Assembly: GCF_009935845.1 (NCBI RefSeq) | Contig: NZ_QWEK01000032.1 | Location: 1-48,080, forward strand | From: Pseudoflavonifractor sp. 524-17 | GTDB lineage: Bacteria > Bacillota > Clostridia > Oscillospirales > Oscillospiraceae | DNA: 48,080 nucleotides | Direction of reading: 5' to 3' | In this document: piece after piece, positions 1-8,304 of the stretch | Layout of the letters: each line of letters begins with the position of its first letter | Position numbering within the stretch: position 1 is the first letter of the stretch | Notes under the pieces: generated by a model | What the model was told of the DNA's origin: nothing | The model's database searches: none | The model's input: only the letters and a program-made list of their open reading frames with translations | Translations under genes and position numbers: made by a program

Positions 1-60
1 TTGTCCACTCCTTATTCTCTTGATTATATACCCAATCCTTGAGAATGGGGTGTCAACTTT
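1..60 (-). promoter_or_regulatory. Outward promoter and RBS with MerR-like dyad
   Basis: Read on the minus strand, a perfect TTGACA (51-56) is followed after 20 bases by TATATA (25-30), which overlaps TATAAT (23-28). The over-long spacer holds a near-perfect dyad, CCCAATC (31-37) against GAATGGG (43-49), the arrangement typical of MerR-family operators. An AGGAG ribosome site (8-12) points to a gene starting at or just beyond the left edge. This is a candidate only: the gene it serves is not in the window. It lies just downstream of mobC, where a relaxase gene is normally expected, so the element has probably been interrupted or rearranged here. Confidence 0.5.
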
Positions 61-100
61 TTTTATACCACATCATTCAGCCGCCCCATAGTCGGCATTT

Positions 101-496
101 TTAGAGCTGATATGTTTGAATGTTGCCAACGGCTTCACCTACTTTCTGCAAGACTTCAAACTTCAAGGCGGCAAGCCCGGACAGGGCGGCTCGTACCTCT
201 TGGGAAAGGGCGTTATAGGGTGTGCCGTACTCGTTCAGACAGCGGGCAATCTGATTCAAGTTGCCGCCGATTTTCCCGTACTCGGCGGTTAGCCTCCCAA
301 CGGCAGAGAGCAGTTCATCATTGACCGGGGAAACGGTGATAACCGAGCGTATGCTTGACTTGATTAAGGCTTGCCGGATAAACTCGGCTTGGCTCATTTT
401 GCAGAGGGTGACACGCTCGGAAAACTCGGCGTATTCTTCCTCGGTCAAGCGTGTTTTGATTACCCGGTGGCGGTGGGGCGTGTTGTATTTTCTCAT
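101..496 (-). CDS. mobC: MobC-family relaxosome accessory protein
   Basis: Encodes 131 aa. MobC proteins bind oriT next to the relaxase and help nick DNA for conjugative transfer. The start at 496 is chosen because GGAG lies just upstream; a longer reading to 559 has no ribosome site. The N-terminus has a ribbon-helix-helix character (RVIKTRLTEEEYAEF, then MSQAEFIRQAL). The C-terminal half holds the conserved MobC stretch around YGKIGGNLNQIARCLN. It closely resembles, from memory, the MobC of Tn1549/Tn916-like elements. In those elements a relaxase gene follows at once. Here only a very short ORF and an unrelated promoter follow, so the relaxase is displaced or lost. Confidence 0.85.
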   Translation of the reverse strand: MRKYNTPHRHRVIKTRLTEEEYAEFSERVTLCKMSQAEFIRQALIKSSIRSVITVSPVNDELLSAVGRLTAEYGKIGGNLNQIARCLNEYGTPYNALSQEVRAALSGLAALKFEVLQKVGEAVGNIQTYQL

Positions 497-607
497 GGGC
501 TTCAACTCCTTTCTTTTTATGCTTTGCCCTCTCACCAATAGGAGAAAAACAGGGGGCAAAACGGAAGTGTTTTTTGAAAAATCCGAAAATATTTTTTCGG
601 AGATTTT

Positions 608-660
608 TCAAGCGGCGCAAGCCGCAAAAAGGCGGGCTTGGGGTGGCAACCCCAACAAGA
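608..660. other. Candidate oriT hairpins upstream of mobC
   Basis: Two short inverted repeats lie side by side upstream of mobC: GCGGC (612-616) with GCCGC (621-625), and TTGGGGT (638-644) with ACCCCAA (649-655) around a GGCA loop. Placement of a GC-rich double hairpin just upstream of mobC is where oriT sits in Tn1549-like elements. The nic site cannot be read by eye. A 60-codon minus-strand reading frame (608-790) overlaps these hairpins and has no convincing ribosome site, so I treat the stretch as cis-acting DNA. Confidence 0.45.
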
Positions 661-799
661 TTCCCGCAGGACAAAATGAGCGATTAGCGAAATTTGGTAC
701 TGTGGTAGAATCTTGCTCTAAGAAAGTGGCGGCTTCCGCTGTGTGGGCTTCCCTCAATACCTTTAGTGCCGCAAGCGGGGATTTTGCCAAAGTAACAGC

Positions 800-1100
800 G
801 ATATTCTCCCCTTACTACCTACAACACCACGCAAAGCGAAAATGATGGTGATTTACGGAAATTTCCCTCTATTCCTTACAAAACCGCACAAGCCCGAATA
901 GGCGGAAATTTTCAGAAATTTCTTTCTATCCCCTTTGCACGGCATAATACTGGCGATTTTTGAAAATGCCAAAAATGGGCGCAAAAAAACAGGAAACCTT
1001 TTCTTGATTTCCTGTCTTGGTGTGCCGTTCTGTATGTACGGTGGTTATTCAAATTTCTTTTGGCTTCTATCCTACAAGCAGAAATTTGTAGTATTCGTTC
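800..1100. other. AT-rich intergenic region, no gene seen
   Basis: About 300 bases of AT-rich sequence lie between the candidate oriT region and the DUF3267 gene. I see no convincing ORF, RNA or terminator. The composition fits the acquired island on either side. Confidence 0.4.
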
Positions 1101-1724
1101 CTATTTCTCAAAAACTACAAAAGCACATTCGTAAGGATGGGCGCAATACAGACTTTCTCGCTTATCAGCTAATATACTTCTCAGTATAAGTTGAAAATCT
1201 CCGCCACCTGATAAAATCATGTATTCTGCCGCAAAAAATAGTAGTAACTGATTTGTCATCACCGCAGCCACTGCACCCCCACCTCCTAAAACCAATGTAG
1301 GCATAGCAGTTCCTAACAGATATTGCCACTTTTTCAACGGTTCGAAGCAAGTGCAATATGGAGATAAAGTACTCCAAACGATTCCGAAATCAATCGCATG
1401 AAAATGATTTTTTGCAAAAATCCCCCAGGTAATTCCATGTATCAGCTCATGCACGATGATCAGGCATAAAATAAGCAAAGGCAACGCCACAGCATATCCC
1501 CAGGAAATACCATCTAAATTAAAACCATTCACATTATTGTAGAGCCAAAATGTTAAAGCCATAAACGGAAACATGACTAAAAGAGCTAAATACTTTGCTT
1601 TTTGTGTATTGATAACCACATTCTTCATTTTATATCCTTTTTGTTGCATTTCAGAGCTTATTTTTTCAAAGCAATCTTTATGTTTCAATTCTTTTTCTGT
1701 TAATTTTCTTTTGTCCTTATCCAT
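1101..1724 (-). CDS. DUF3267 membrane metalloprotease-like protein
   Basis: Encodes 207 aa. The start at 1724 has GGAGG eight bases upstream; an in-frame ATG 15 bases earlier lacks one. The protein has a charged N-terminus (about 1-35), two hydrophobic segments (about 44-62 and 78-92), then HELIH at residues 92-96, the HExxH zinc-binding motif of this family, lying in or next to the second membrane segment. A further hydrophobic region follows near 150-180. DUF3267 proteins are thought to be intramembrane zinc proteases but their substrates are not known to me. The gene is much richer in A and T than feoAB next door and sits beside mobile-element DNA, so it is probably acquired cargo. Confidence 0.8.
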   Translation of the reverse strand: MDKDKRKLTEKELKHKDCFEKISSEMQQKGYKMKNVVINTQKAKYLALLVMFPFMALTFWLYNNVNGFNLDGISWGYAVALPLLILCLIIVHELIHGITWGIFAKNHFHAIDFGIVWSTLSPYCTCFEPLKKWQYLLGTAMPTLVLGGGGAVAAVMTNQLLLFFAAEYMILSGGGDFQLILRSILADKRESLYCAHPYECAFVVFEK

Positions 1725-1744
1725 ACTTAATTCCTCCAAATCCC

Positions 1745-1942
1745 GATTTTTCGTTCTGCTCTATTTGTTGCTCTATACAGCTCCTTAATAAATCTGAATT
1801 TGTAGATGAGTTCATCATAAAGCAGCACCCGCCGAAAAGCAATTTCTTTCCGGCGGGCGTCCGCTTCCTTATGGAAGTTGTCCCAACTTACGGGCCTCTT
1901 TTTCCGCCCAGCGGGAACTTTTCGGAACCCGTTTCCACTCCC
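1745..1942. other. Junction between AT-rich island and GC-rich core
   Basis: No complete gene is visible. On the minus strand a short open stretch (about 1740-1835) reads like the tail of a basic protein but has no start signal; it may be an eroded fragment. A GC-rich inverted repeat (CCCGCCG and CGGCGGG, about 1826-1851) lacks a T-run, so I do not call it a terminator. Base composition changes sharply within this stretch, marking the probable edge of the acquired island. Confidence 0.35.
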
Positions 1943-1972
1943 TTGACAGTGCAGGGCGGGGAAGCGTATAAT
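1943..1972 (+). promoter_or_regulatory. feo promoter
   Basis: A consensus TTGACA (1943-1948) and TATAAT (1967-1972) are separated by 18 bases, directly upstream of feoAB. Both hexamers are perfect, so expression should be strong unless repressed. Confidence 0.8.
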
Positions 1973-1990
1973 TGTTTCATACAGAAACAA
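1972..1990. promoter_or_regulatory. Palindromic operator over the feo start site
   Basis: TTGTTTC (1972-1978) and GAAACAA (1984-1990) form a perfect 7-bp inverted repeat with a 5-base spacer. It overlaps the last base of the -10 box and the expected transcription start, the classic place for a repressor. It does not match the Fur consensus as I know it. An iron- or redox-responsive repressor is inferred from the target gene only. Confidence 0.6.
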
Positions 1991-2033
1991 ATTTAAGTGA
2001 AATTTATCCAGTTTGGAGACAGGACGGCGGGAA

Positions 2034-4484
2034 ATGAAGACAGACACCACACAGCGCAAGGGCACGCTGGAGGCCCTCTCTCCCGGCGAGAGCGGCGTCA
2101 TTCTCCGGGTGGGGAATGAGCGCGGGCCGGTCAAGCGGCGGCTGGTGGACATGGGCCTCACCCCGGGGACCCAGATCACCGTGCGCAAAATCGCCCCCTT
2201 CGGCGACCCCATTGAGGTCAATATCCGGGGGTATGAGCTCTCCCTCCGGCGGGAGGACGCCCGGCAGATCACTCTGGCCACCGGGGAGGAGGCCCAGGCT
2301 GCCAGACTCATCCGCCAGAAGCGCTCCAGCATGGTTCAGCACATCCCCGACGAGGAGACCCTCCGCCGGATGAGCGCCGACCACGCCCACGAGGCGGCGG
2401 AGCACGGCGGTCCACCGGATTTCGCCAGCCACGACACCCGCACCATGAAGCTGGCCCTGGCCGGCAACCCCAACTGCGGCAAAACCACCCTGTTCAATTC
2501 CCTCACCGGCTCCAACCAGTATGTAGGCAACTGGCCCGGGGTCACCGTGGAGAAAAAGGAGGGCGCCGCCCAGGTGGACGGCCGGCCGGTGACCATTGTG
2601 GACCTGCCGGGCATCTACTCCCTGTCCCCCTACTCCATGGAGGAGATTGTGGCCCGCGACTTCATTGTGGGCCAGCGGCCCGACGCCATTATCAACATTG
2701 TAGACGCCACCAATCTGGAGCGCAACCTCTACCTCACCGCCCAGCTTCTGGAGCTGGAGCGGCCCATGGTGGTAGCCCTCAACTTTATGGACGAGGTGGA
2801 GAAGCACGGGGACCGCATTGACATACAGGCCCTCTCCCAGGCCCTGGGGGTACCGGTGATTCCCATCACCGCCCGCACCGGAAAGAATATCCAGTCCCTC
2901 CTTCAGGCCGCCCACCGGCAGATACACACCGGCGTCACCGTGGAGCCCGACGATCTCTACGACAGCTACACCCACCAGATCCACCACAAGATGGGGGAGC
3001 TGATTCACGACCGGGCCTACGCCGCCCACATCCCCGCCCACTGGGCGTCCATCAAGCTCATCGAGGGGGACCGGCTGGTGGAAGAGAGTCTGGCCCTGAG
3101 CGAGGAGGAGCGCCGGGGTGTGGAGGCCGTCTGCGCCCAGTACGAGGGGGCCTACGTCCTGGGGGACCGGGAGACCTTAATTGCGGACAGCCGGTACCAG
3201 TTTATCCAGAACGTGGTGGCCCTGGCCGTGCGCAGGGGACAGGACCGGGGGGCTTTGACCCCCTCGGACAAGATCGACGCTTTTGTCACCCACCGGGTTC
3301 TGGCCATCCCCCTCTTTCTGCTGATGATGCTGGCCATGTTTGCCCTCACCTTCGGCCCCGGCCAGGCCCTGTCCGATCTGGTGGAGGAGATCATTACCGG
3401 GCCGGTCACGGAGGGGATCCGGGCCGGCCTGGCCGCCGCCCAGGTGGCCCCCTGGGCGGAATCCCTCCTGCTGGACGGCATTGTCTCCGGCGTGGGCGGG
3501 GTGTTGGTCTTCCTGCCCCAGATCGCCCTGCTCTTCTTCTTCCTGTCCTTTCTGGAGGACTCCGGCTACATGGCCCGGGCCGCCTTTATCATGGATCGGC
3601 TGCTGCGGCGCTTCGGCCTGAGCGGCAAGGCTTTCATCCCCATGCTGATGGGATTTGGCTGCACCGTCCCCGCCGTTATGGGCGCCCGCACCATGGAGCA
3701 CGAGAAGGACCGGCGTATGACCATTATGCTGGTGCCCTTTATGTCCTGCTCCGCCCGCCTGCCGGTATACGGACTGCTGGCCGGCGCCTTCTTCCCCCGG
3801 CACAGCGGATTGGTGGTCTTCTCCCTCTACGTCACCGGGCTGTGCTTCGCTATTCTGTCCGGCCTTGTGCTGAAAAAGACCCTTTTCAAGGGGGAGCCCG
3901 CCGCCTTCGTGCTGGAGCTGCCCCCCTACCGCCTGCCCACTCTGAAGAATATCGCCCTCCACGTGTGGGAAAAGGTACGGGGCTTCCTGGTCAAGGCAGG
4001 CACCCTGATTCTGGCCATGAGCGTGGTGCTCTGGTTCTTCCAGTCCTTTGGCTGGGACGGGGGATTCGTCATGGTGGACAACGCCGCCAATTCCTTCCTG
4101 GGGGCGGTGGGCAGCGCCATCGCCCCGGTGCTGCGCCCCCTGGGCTTCGGCACCTGGCAGGCTGCGGTCTCTCTCCTCACCGGTCTGGTCGCCAAGGAAG
4201 CGGTGGTCTCCTCCATGAGCCTCTTCTGCGGTTTCTCCGCCGGGGCAGGGGGCGCGGCGGTGGCCGCCGCCCTCAGCGGCACCTTTGCCTCCCCGGTGGC
4301 GGTCTACGCCTTCCTGGTCTTCGTGCTTCTCTATGTCCCCTGTGTGGCGGCGGTGTCCACCATCTATCGGGAGATGAACAGCCTGAGCTGGACCGTCCGC
4401 TCCATCCTATGGCAGATCGCCGCGGCCTATCTGGGCGCCTTTTTGGTCTATCAGATTGGCTCTCTGCTCTTCCCGCTGGCCTGA
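2034..4484 (+). CDS. feoB: Ferrous iron transporter, FeoA-FeoB fusion
   Basis: Imports Fe2+ across the cell membrane using GTP hydrolysis to gate the channel. A FeoA-like SH3 domain occupies the first ~85 residues (start of the conserved part: LSPGESGVILRV), fused to FeoB. The G domain shows G1 GNPNCGKTT (about residues 144-152), G3 DLPG (about 190) and G4 NFMD (about 250). The C-terminal half is a membrane domain with the gate motif GFGCTVPAVMGART. FeoA and FeoB are often separate genes; the fusion is known in Clostridia. The ATG at 2034 is used; a TTG at 2013 would add seven residues and neither has a strong ribosome site. It is followed closely by the FeoB-associated Cys-rich peptide. Confidence 0.95.
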   Translation: MKTDTTQRKGTLEALSPGESGVILRVGNERGPVKRRLVDMGLTPGTQITVRKIAPFGDPIEVNIRGYELSLRREDARQITLATGEEAQAARLIRQKRSSMVQHIPDEETLRRMSADHAHEAAEHGGPPDFASHDTRTMKLALAGNPNCGKTTLFNSLTGSNQYVGNWPGVTVEKKEGAAQVDGRPVTIVDLPGIYSLSPYSMEEIVARDFIVGQRPDAIINIVDATNLERNLYLTAQLLELERPMVVALNFMDEVEKHGDRIDIQALSQALGVPVIPITARTGKNIQSLLQAAHRQIHTGVTVEPDDLYDSYTHQIHHKMGELIHDRAYAAHIPAHWASIKLIEGDRLVEESLALSEEERRGVEAVCAQYEGAYVLGDRETLIADSRYQFIQNVVALAVRRGQDRGALTPSDKIDAFVTHRVLAIPLFLLMMLAMFALTFGPGQALSDLVEEIITGPVTEGIRAGLAAAQVAPWAESLLLDGIVSGVGGVLVFLPQIALLFFFLSFLEDSGYMARAAFIMDRLLRRFGLSGKAFIPMLMGFGCTVPAVMGARTMEHEKDRRMTIMLVPFMSCSARLPVYGLLAGAFFPRHSGLVVFSLYVTGLCFAILSGLVLKKTLFKGEPAAFVLELPPYRLPTLKNIALHVWEKVRGFLVKAGTLILAMSVVLWFFQSFGWDGGFVMVDNAANSFLGAVGSAIAPVLRPLGFGTWQAAVSLLTGLVAKEAVVSSMSLFCGFSAGAGGAAVAAALSGTFASPVAVYAFLVFVLLYVPCVAAVSTIYREMNSLSWTVRSILWQIAAAYLGAFLVYQIGSLLFPLA

Positions 4485-4512
4485 GTTTCGTTGCGAGGAG
4501 GTTTTATTTTAT

Positions 4513-4698
4513 ATGGTAAAATACATGATCTATCTGGCCCTGGCTCTTTTGATTTGCTGGTCCTTCTGGTCTGTGGGCCGGGCCATTGTCCGGCAGCTTC
4601 GGGGCGGCTGCGGCCGGGACAGCCACTGCGCCGCCTGCGGCGGCTGTTCCAACCGGGGCAGCGCCCATAAAACGCGCAGCCATACCTGTAGACACTGA
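4513..4698 (+). CDS. FeoB-associated Cys-rich membrane protein
   Basis: Encodes 61 aa, with GAGGAGG 11 bases upstream of the ATG and only 28 bases after feoAB. One membrane helix (about 3-25) is followed by a basic, Cys-rich tail with spaced cysteines (CGRDSHCAACGGC). Small proteins of this design regularly follow feoB in Firmicutes and are presumed to work as a FeoC-like partner that senses or hands over iron. The function is inferred from position and composition. A longer in-frame reading from 4456 overlaps feoB and is not needed. Confidence 0.85.
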   Translation: MVKYMIYLALALLICWSFWSVGRAIVRQLRGGCGRDSHCAACGGCSNRGSAHKTRSHTCRH

Positions 4699-4751
4699 TT
4701 TCAGAACAGAACCGTGTCCCTTGGCGGCTCATATCGGGCAACCAGGTACCG

Positions 4752-4788
4752 GCGCTGAGGGCTCGGCCCTATGACCCGCGCTCAGCGC
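4752..4788. repeat. Short inverted repeat after the feo genes
   Basis: GCGCTGAG (4752-4759) pairs with CTCAGCGC (4781-4788). There is no T-run after it, so a terminator role is weak. It may be a small hairpin in the leader of the next gene. Confidence 0.35.
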
Positions 4789-4827
4789 GATAAATCGTTG
4801 TCTTCCGGTAAGAAGGGGGAACGTCAT

Positions 4828-5220
4828 ATGGAACAGATCTGGAGGGAACTGTTTCAGGCTGCGAGAGCCGTACAACACGCAAGGAAACTGTCTGATTATG
4901 TAGACGCAGGAGGCGTGGCTGCCGCAATACTGTCGTCTTCAGGAAACATCTACACAGGCGTCTGCGTGGATACCTGCTCCACATTGGGAATCTGTGCGGA
5001 AAGAAGCGCGATTTTTAATATGATAACAAACGGCGAACAGGAGATCAAAAAGGTGCTCGCAATCATGCCGAGTGGAAAATCAGGCGCGCCATGCGGCGCC
5101 TGCCGGGAACTGATGGCGCAGCTTATGCCGGATAGTTACGGGGAAATTGAAGTGCTGATTGATTTTGATAACGAGGAGGTCGTTACGCTTGGTGAACTGA
5201 CTCCCAGGTGGTGGATATAG
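4828..5220 (+). CDS. Cytidine deaminase-family protein
   Basis: Encodes 130 aa, with AAGGGGGAA before the chosen ATG. It has the cytidine deaminase zinc fold: CAE with Cys56 and Glu58 (catalytic proton shuttle), then PCGAC with Cys89 and Cys92. Length and layout match the small homotetrameric cytidine deaminase/blasticidin-S deaminase group, which hydrolyse the amino group of cytidine or related nucleosides. The C-terminus (LTPRWWI) is shaped like the aromatic tail common in this group. Base composition is closer to 50% GC than the flanking genes, hinting at transfer. Substrate cannot be told from the sequence. Confidence 0.8.
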   Translation: MEQIWRELFQAARAVQHARKLSDYVDAGGVAAAILSSSGNIYTGVCVDTCSTLGICAERSAIFNMITNGEQEIKKVLAIMPSGKSGAPCGACRELMAQLMPDSYGEIEVLIDFDNEEVVTLGELTPRWWI

Positions 5221-5309
5221 GACAGCCATCAATCAAAGCGCGCCAAGCGCGGCCTTAACTCATCCCCCAATTATGGGAAGAGATGCAGCGATGCGAAGGA
5301 GGAACTGCC

Positions 5310-6038
5310 ATGGAAGAATCGGTCAAACAGCTTCAGAAGTGGATTGACGAAAGCCAAAACATCGTCTTTTTCGGCGGCGCGGGGGTGTCCACCGAGAGCG
5401 GCATCCCCGACTTCCGCAGCGTAGACGGGCTCTATCACCAGAGCTACCGCTATCCGCCGGAGACCATCATCAGCCGCAGCTTTTTCGATCGGGATCCGGA
5501 GGAATTTTTCCGTTTCTACCGGGAGAAAATGCTCTGGCCTGACGCCAAGCCCAACCCCGCCCACCGGAAGCTGGCGGAGCTGGAGAGAACAGGGAAGCTC
5601 CGGGCTGTGGTCACCCAAAACATTGACGGCCTGCACCAGGCCGCGGGAAGCGTCCAGGTCTACGAGCTCCACGGCTCCGTCCACCGCAATTACTGCATGA
5701 ACTGCCGCCAATCCTATGATCTGGACTTTATGATCCACAGCCAGGGGGTTCCCCGCTGCTCTGTCTGCGGCGGTGTGGTAAAGCCAGATGTGGTTCTTTA
5801 TGAGGAGGCGTTGGACCAGAGTGTGATGAACAGCGCCCTTCGGGCCATTCAGGACGCCGGCCTGCTCATCATCGGCGGCACTTCCCTGGCGGTCTACCCC
5901 GCCGCGGGCCTCATCCAGTATTTCCGGGGGAATCGGCTGGCTTTGATCAACAAGACCCCCACCCCCTACGACCAGGCCGCCGGTCTGGTCGTCGCCGCCC
6001 CCATCGGCGCCCTCTTTGACCAGCTTCATATCTGCTGA
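5310..6038 (+). CDS. cobB: NAD-dependent protein deacylase (sirtuin)
   Basis: Encodes 242 aa, with AAGGAGG upstream of the ATG at 5310. Sirtuins remove acyl groups from lysines using NAD+, releasing nicotinamide and O-acyl-ADP-ribose. The NAD pocket is clear: [15 protein letters not shown] (about 24-37) and TQNIDGLHQ (102-110), with catalytic His121 in ELHGS. The structural zinc site is C129-x2-C132 and C150-x2-C153. [12 protein letters not shown] is the later NAD-binding segment. Length is normal for a bacterial CobB/Sir2. It ends at a strong bidirectional terminator facing yycI. Confidence 0.93.
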   Translation: MEESVKQLQKWIDESQNIVFFGGAGVSTESGIPDFRSVDGLYHQSYRYPPETIISRSFFDRDPEEFFRFYREKMLWPDAKPNPAHRKLAELERTGKLRAVVTQNIDGLHQAAGSVQVYELHGSVHRNYCMNCRQSYDLDFMIHSQGVPRCSVCGGVVKPDVVLYEEALDQSVMNSALRAIQDAGLLIIGGTSLAVYPAAGLIQYFRGNRLALINKTPTPYDQAAGLVVAAPIGALFDQLHIC

Positions 6039-6046
6039 CCAGCTCA

Positions 6047-6091
6047 AAAACTTGCGGCGCGGAATTTTATTCCGCGCCGCAAGTTTTTTTC
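6047..6091. terminator. Bidirectional rho-independent terminator
   Basis: A perfect 16-bp stem (6050-6065 with 6071-6086) around a 5-base loop is flanked by A-run on the left and T-run on the right. It can end both the sirtuin transcript and the converging wal operon. Confidence 0.93.
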
Positions 6092-6098
6092 CCGTTAT

Positions 6099-6917
6099 TT
6101 ATGACAACAGACTGCCGTCCCTGCCGCTCAGCGTGTAGGAGCCTGTATCGGTCTCCACATACCACACCGGCTCCAGCATGAAAACCCGGCTGCCGGACAG
6201 GCGGTAGCCCGCTGTAATGGCGTTGATGCGGCTGAACATCCGACCGCTCTCGTTGCGCTGGCTGAGGAAGCGGATCAGCAGCGTGGGCACCGTGATCATC
6301 TCGCCCCGGCTGGTACTTCCTGTCCCCTGTACCCGCTGGCCCTCTATCCGGCGCAGCTCGTCCCCCTGGTAGATGAGGGCGGCCTGGCAGTTAAAGATAG
6401 TAATATCCCCCTGCCACAGCTGGCAGTAGACCAAAATCTGCTCTTCCCCCTCTTCCCGGCGCTCTATCAGCCGCCCCGCAAAGCCCAGCTTTTCCAGCAC
6501 CTCTCTGCCGTGCTCCTCCAGACTCTCCCCCTGGACCGGCATGGCCCCGGGGGAAAGCTCCGCGGTAAAGCGCCCGCTGCCAAAGGAGTCCAGCTGGCCC
6601 TGGCCGCTGGAGTAGGTCACCCGGACGCCGCCGCTCTCGTCCTCCCGCTGGCAACGGCCCAGCAGCGCCTCCGCCTGGTCCGCTCCGGTGTGCATGTTCT
6701 CCTGGTCCAGCCGGACCGCCGGCAGGTCCATATCCGGAGGCAGATCCTCCCCCGCCAGGGTGACGCCGCTGCTGGCCAGGGTAATCTGCACCTCCCGCCG
6801 GGCAATCGCCTGGTAGGATCGATAGCGAACCTCCTGGGATACCACCATAATGAGCAAAATCCCGTTCAGCGACAGCAGGATCAGCAGGATGATGTTTTTG
6901 ATTTTTGACCACTCCAC
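6099..6917 (-). CDS. yycI: WalRK regulatory protein YycI
   Basis: Encodes 272 aa. YycI and YycH are membrane-anchored extracytoplasmic proteins that contact WalK and tune its activity. An N-terminal cytoplasmic tail and single helix (IILLILLSLNGILLIMVV, about 9-26) lead into an outer domain, as usual for the family. The C-terminal repeat-like region (PVWYVETDTGSYTLSGRDGSLL) matches the YycI fold. It lies 25 bases after yycH and is the last gene of the operon before the terminator. In Bacillus and Staphylococcus a metallo-hydrolase (yycJ) often follows; it is absent here. Confidence 0.85.
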   Translation of the reverse strand: MEWSKIKNIILLILLSLNGILLIMVVSQEVRYRSYQAIARREVQITLASSGVTLAGEDLPPDMDLPAVRLDQENMHTGADQAEALLGRCQREDESGGVRVTYSSGQGQLDSFGSGRFTAELSPGAMPVQGESLEEHGREVLEKLGFAGRLIERREEGEEQILVYCQLWQGDITIFNCQAALIYQGDELRRIEGQRVQGTGSTSRGEMITVPTLLIRFLSQRNESGRMFSRINAITAGYRLSGSRVFMLEPVWYVETDTGSYTLSGRDGSLLS

Positions 6918-6942
6918 CTTACATCAAGCCCCCTCTCCGCCG

Positions 6943-8304
6943 TCACCCGGCCACCCAGCCGGCCTTAACCTCGTTCCCCTCCTCCTCGTAGCACAGGGAC
7001 AGCTCCATTCTGCCGTTGGGATTCAGGGCCCGCAGCGCTGCGGCGGCCTGGAGCTCCCGCAGGACCAAGGTGGTCTCTCCGGTCTCCTCATAGCACCGGA
7101 GTACCAGCTCATAGGCGGCGATCTGGCCCTCCTTCACCACGAAGCGGGCGGCATACCCCTTTTGCAGACGAACCGGGATGCCGTCGATACTGTACTGAAA
7201 CAGGATCTCCCAGCCGGTCTCCTCCTCCAGGGGAAGAACCTGGTCCAGATAGAGCCGGCCGGCGCTCTCCACCGAGCCGCACCAGACGTCCACCCCTCTG
7301 GCGGCCAGCCGGCGGGCGGTCTCAATGGACTGGGTCAGGCTGGGCACTCCCTCCGGCGACTCGATGGGATAGCGGGCGGTTTTCCCGTTCTCCTCCGCCT
7401 CAAAGGTTACAGTTCCGTCTTGAGACAGCCGCAGGGTGTCCTCCTCCCGCACGACCCACTCTCCCGGCACCTGATAGTCGGTCCCCCGAAAGGACAGGGC
7501 CTTTTCCAGCGCCGCCCGGCTGCTGCTGTCCGCCATATTCAGCGGCGCGGTCCGCTGGCACCCCTTGGGCCGGACAGCCTCCTGGCCCACCATTACCTCG
7601 CCGTCCAGCGCCCTGTAATACTCCTCTTCCAGCTCATAGGCAAAGCGGACGCCGTTGTCCGCGTACTGGGCCAGGGCGCGGGCGAAATACCCCTCATAGG
7701 CCACCGAGGTGGCGCAGGCATAGTACAAACCGTCTTCCTCATTCTTATAGTAGAGGTCCGCGGCGGCGCCGTCCCCGCTGCGCACCAGCGCCAGGCAGCG
7801 GACCTGCCCGCTCAGATTGGGGTTGCCCTCTCCCTCCCCCATCCACTGGCACAGGGCGGACATGGGCACCTTCCCCAGCAGGTCCAGGTATATCCCAGGC
7901 CGCTGGAGAGCCTTGCGCCACTGGAGGTCACTCACCGCCTTGGGGGGCTGGGCGGTGGCCAGGGCCTCCTGGAAGAAGTCCCGGAAGGCGTTGAAATCCT
8001 GCTGCGTCTGAGCCGCGTCGTACTGCGCGCCGTAGCGTTTGACAGGCTCCCCCTCCAGGCAGACCGACAGCCGGGCCGGCTGCACCGCCTCCGCCACATC
8101 CACCCGGAGAATCCGATCCGCCTCGCCGCTGTCCTCCGGGCCGAACAGCTGGGCCAGCCAGCCGCTCTGGCTCAGGCCGGTGTAGAACTGGCTGCGCACG
8201 GTCAGATACACCGCCGAGCAGGCCAGCAGTACGATCAAAATATCCTTGAGCCACTCAACGGCCCGCCGCCGCCTGGTCTGCTTCTGCGGGTTCTCACTTG
8301 TCAT
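6943..8304 (-). CDS. yycH: WalRK regulatory protein YycH
   Basis: Encodes 453 aa. It has the same design as YycI: a short cytoplasmic tail (basic, about 1-20), one helix (ILIVLLACSAVYLTV, about 22-36) and a long extracytoplasmic part. It overlaps the end of walK by 11 bases, so translation is likely coupled. Position between walK and yycI, size and topology identify it; the sequence itself is diverged, as is normal for YycH outside Bacilli. Confidence 0.85.
   Translation of the reverse strand: MTSENPQKQTRRRRAVEWLKDILIVLLACSAVYLTVRSQFYTGLSQSGWLAQLFGPEDSGEADRILRVDVAEAVQPARLSVCLEGEPVKRYGAQYDAAQTQQDFNAFRDFFQEALATAQPPKAVSDLQWRKALQRPGIYLDLLGKVPMSALCQWMGEGEGNPNLSGQVRCLALVRSGDGAAADLYYKNEEDGLYYACATSVAYEGYFARALAQYADNGVRFAYELEEEYYRALDGEVMVGQEAVRPKGCQRTAPLNMADSSSRAALEKALSFRGTDYQVPGEWVVREEDTLRLSQDGTVTFEAEENGKTARYPIESPEGVPSLTQSIETARRLAARGVDVWCGSVESAGRLYLDQVLPLEEETGWEILFQYSIDGIPVRLQKGYAARFVVKEGQIAAYELVLRCYEETGETTLVLRELQAAAALRALNPNGRMELSLCYEEEGNEVKAGWVAG

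Noticed and set aside
608-790. Small minus-strand ORF upstream of mobC
   Set aside because: Overlaps the candidate oriT hairpins and has no convincing ribosome site; more likely cis-acting DNA.
1826-1851. GC-rich inverted repeat as a terminator
   Set aside because: No T-run on either strand after the stem.
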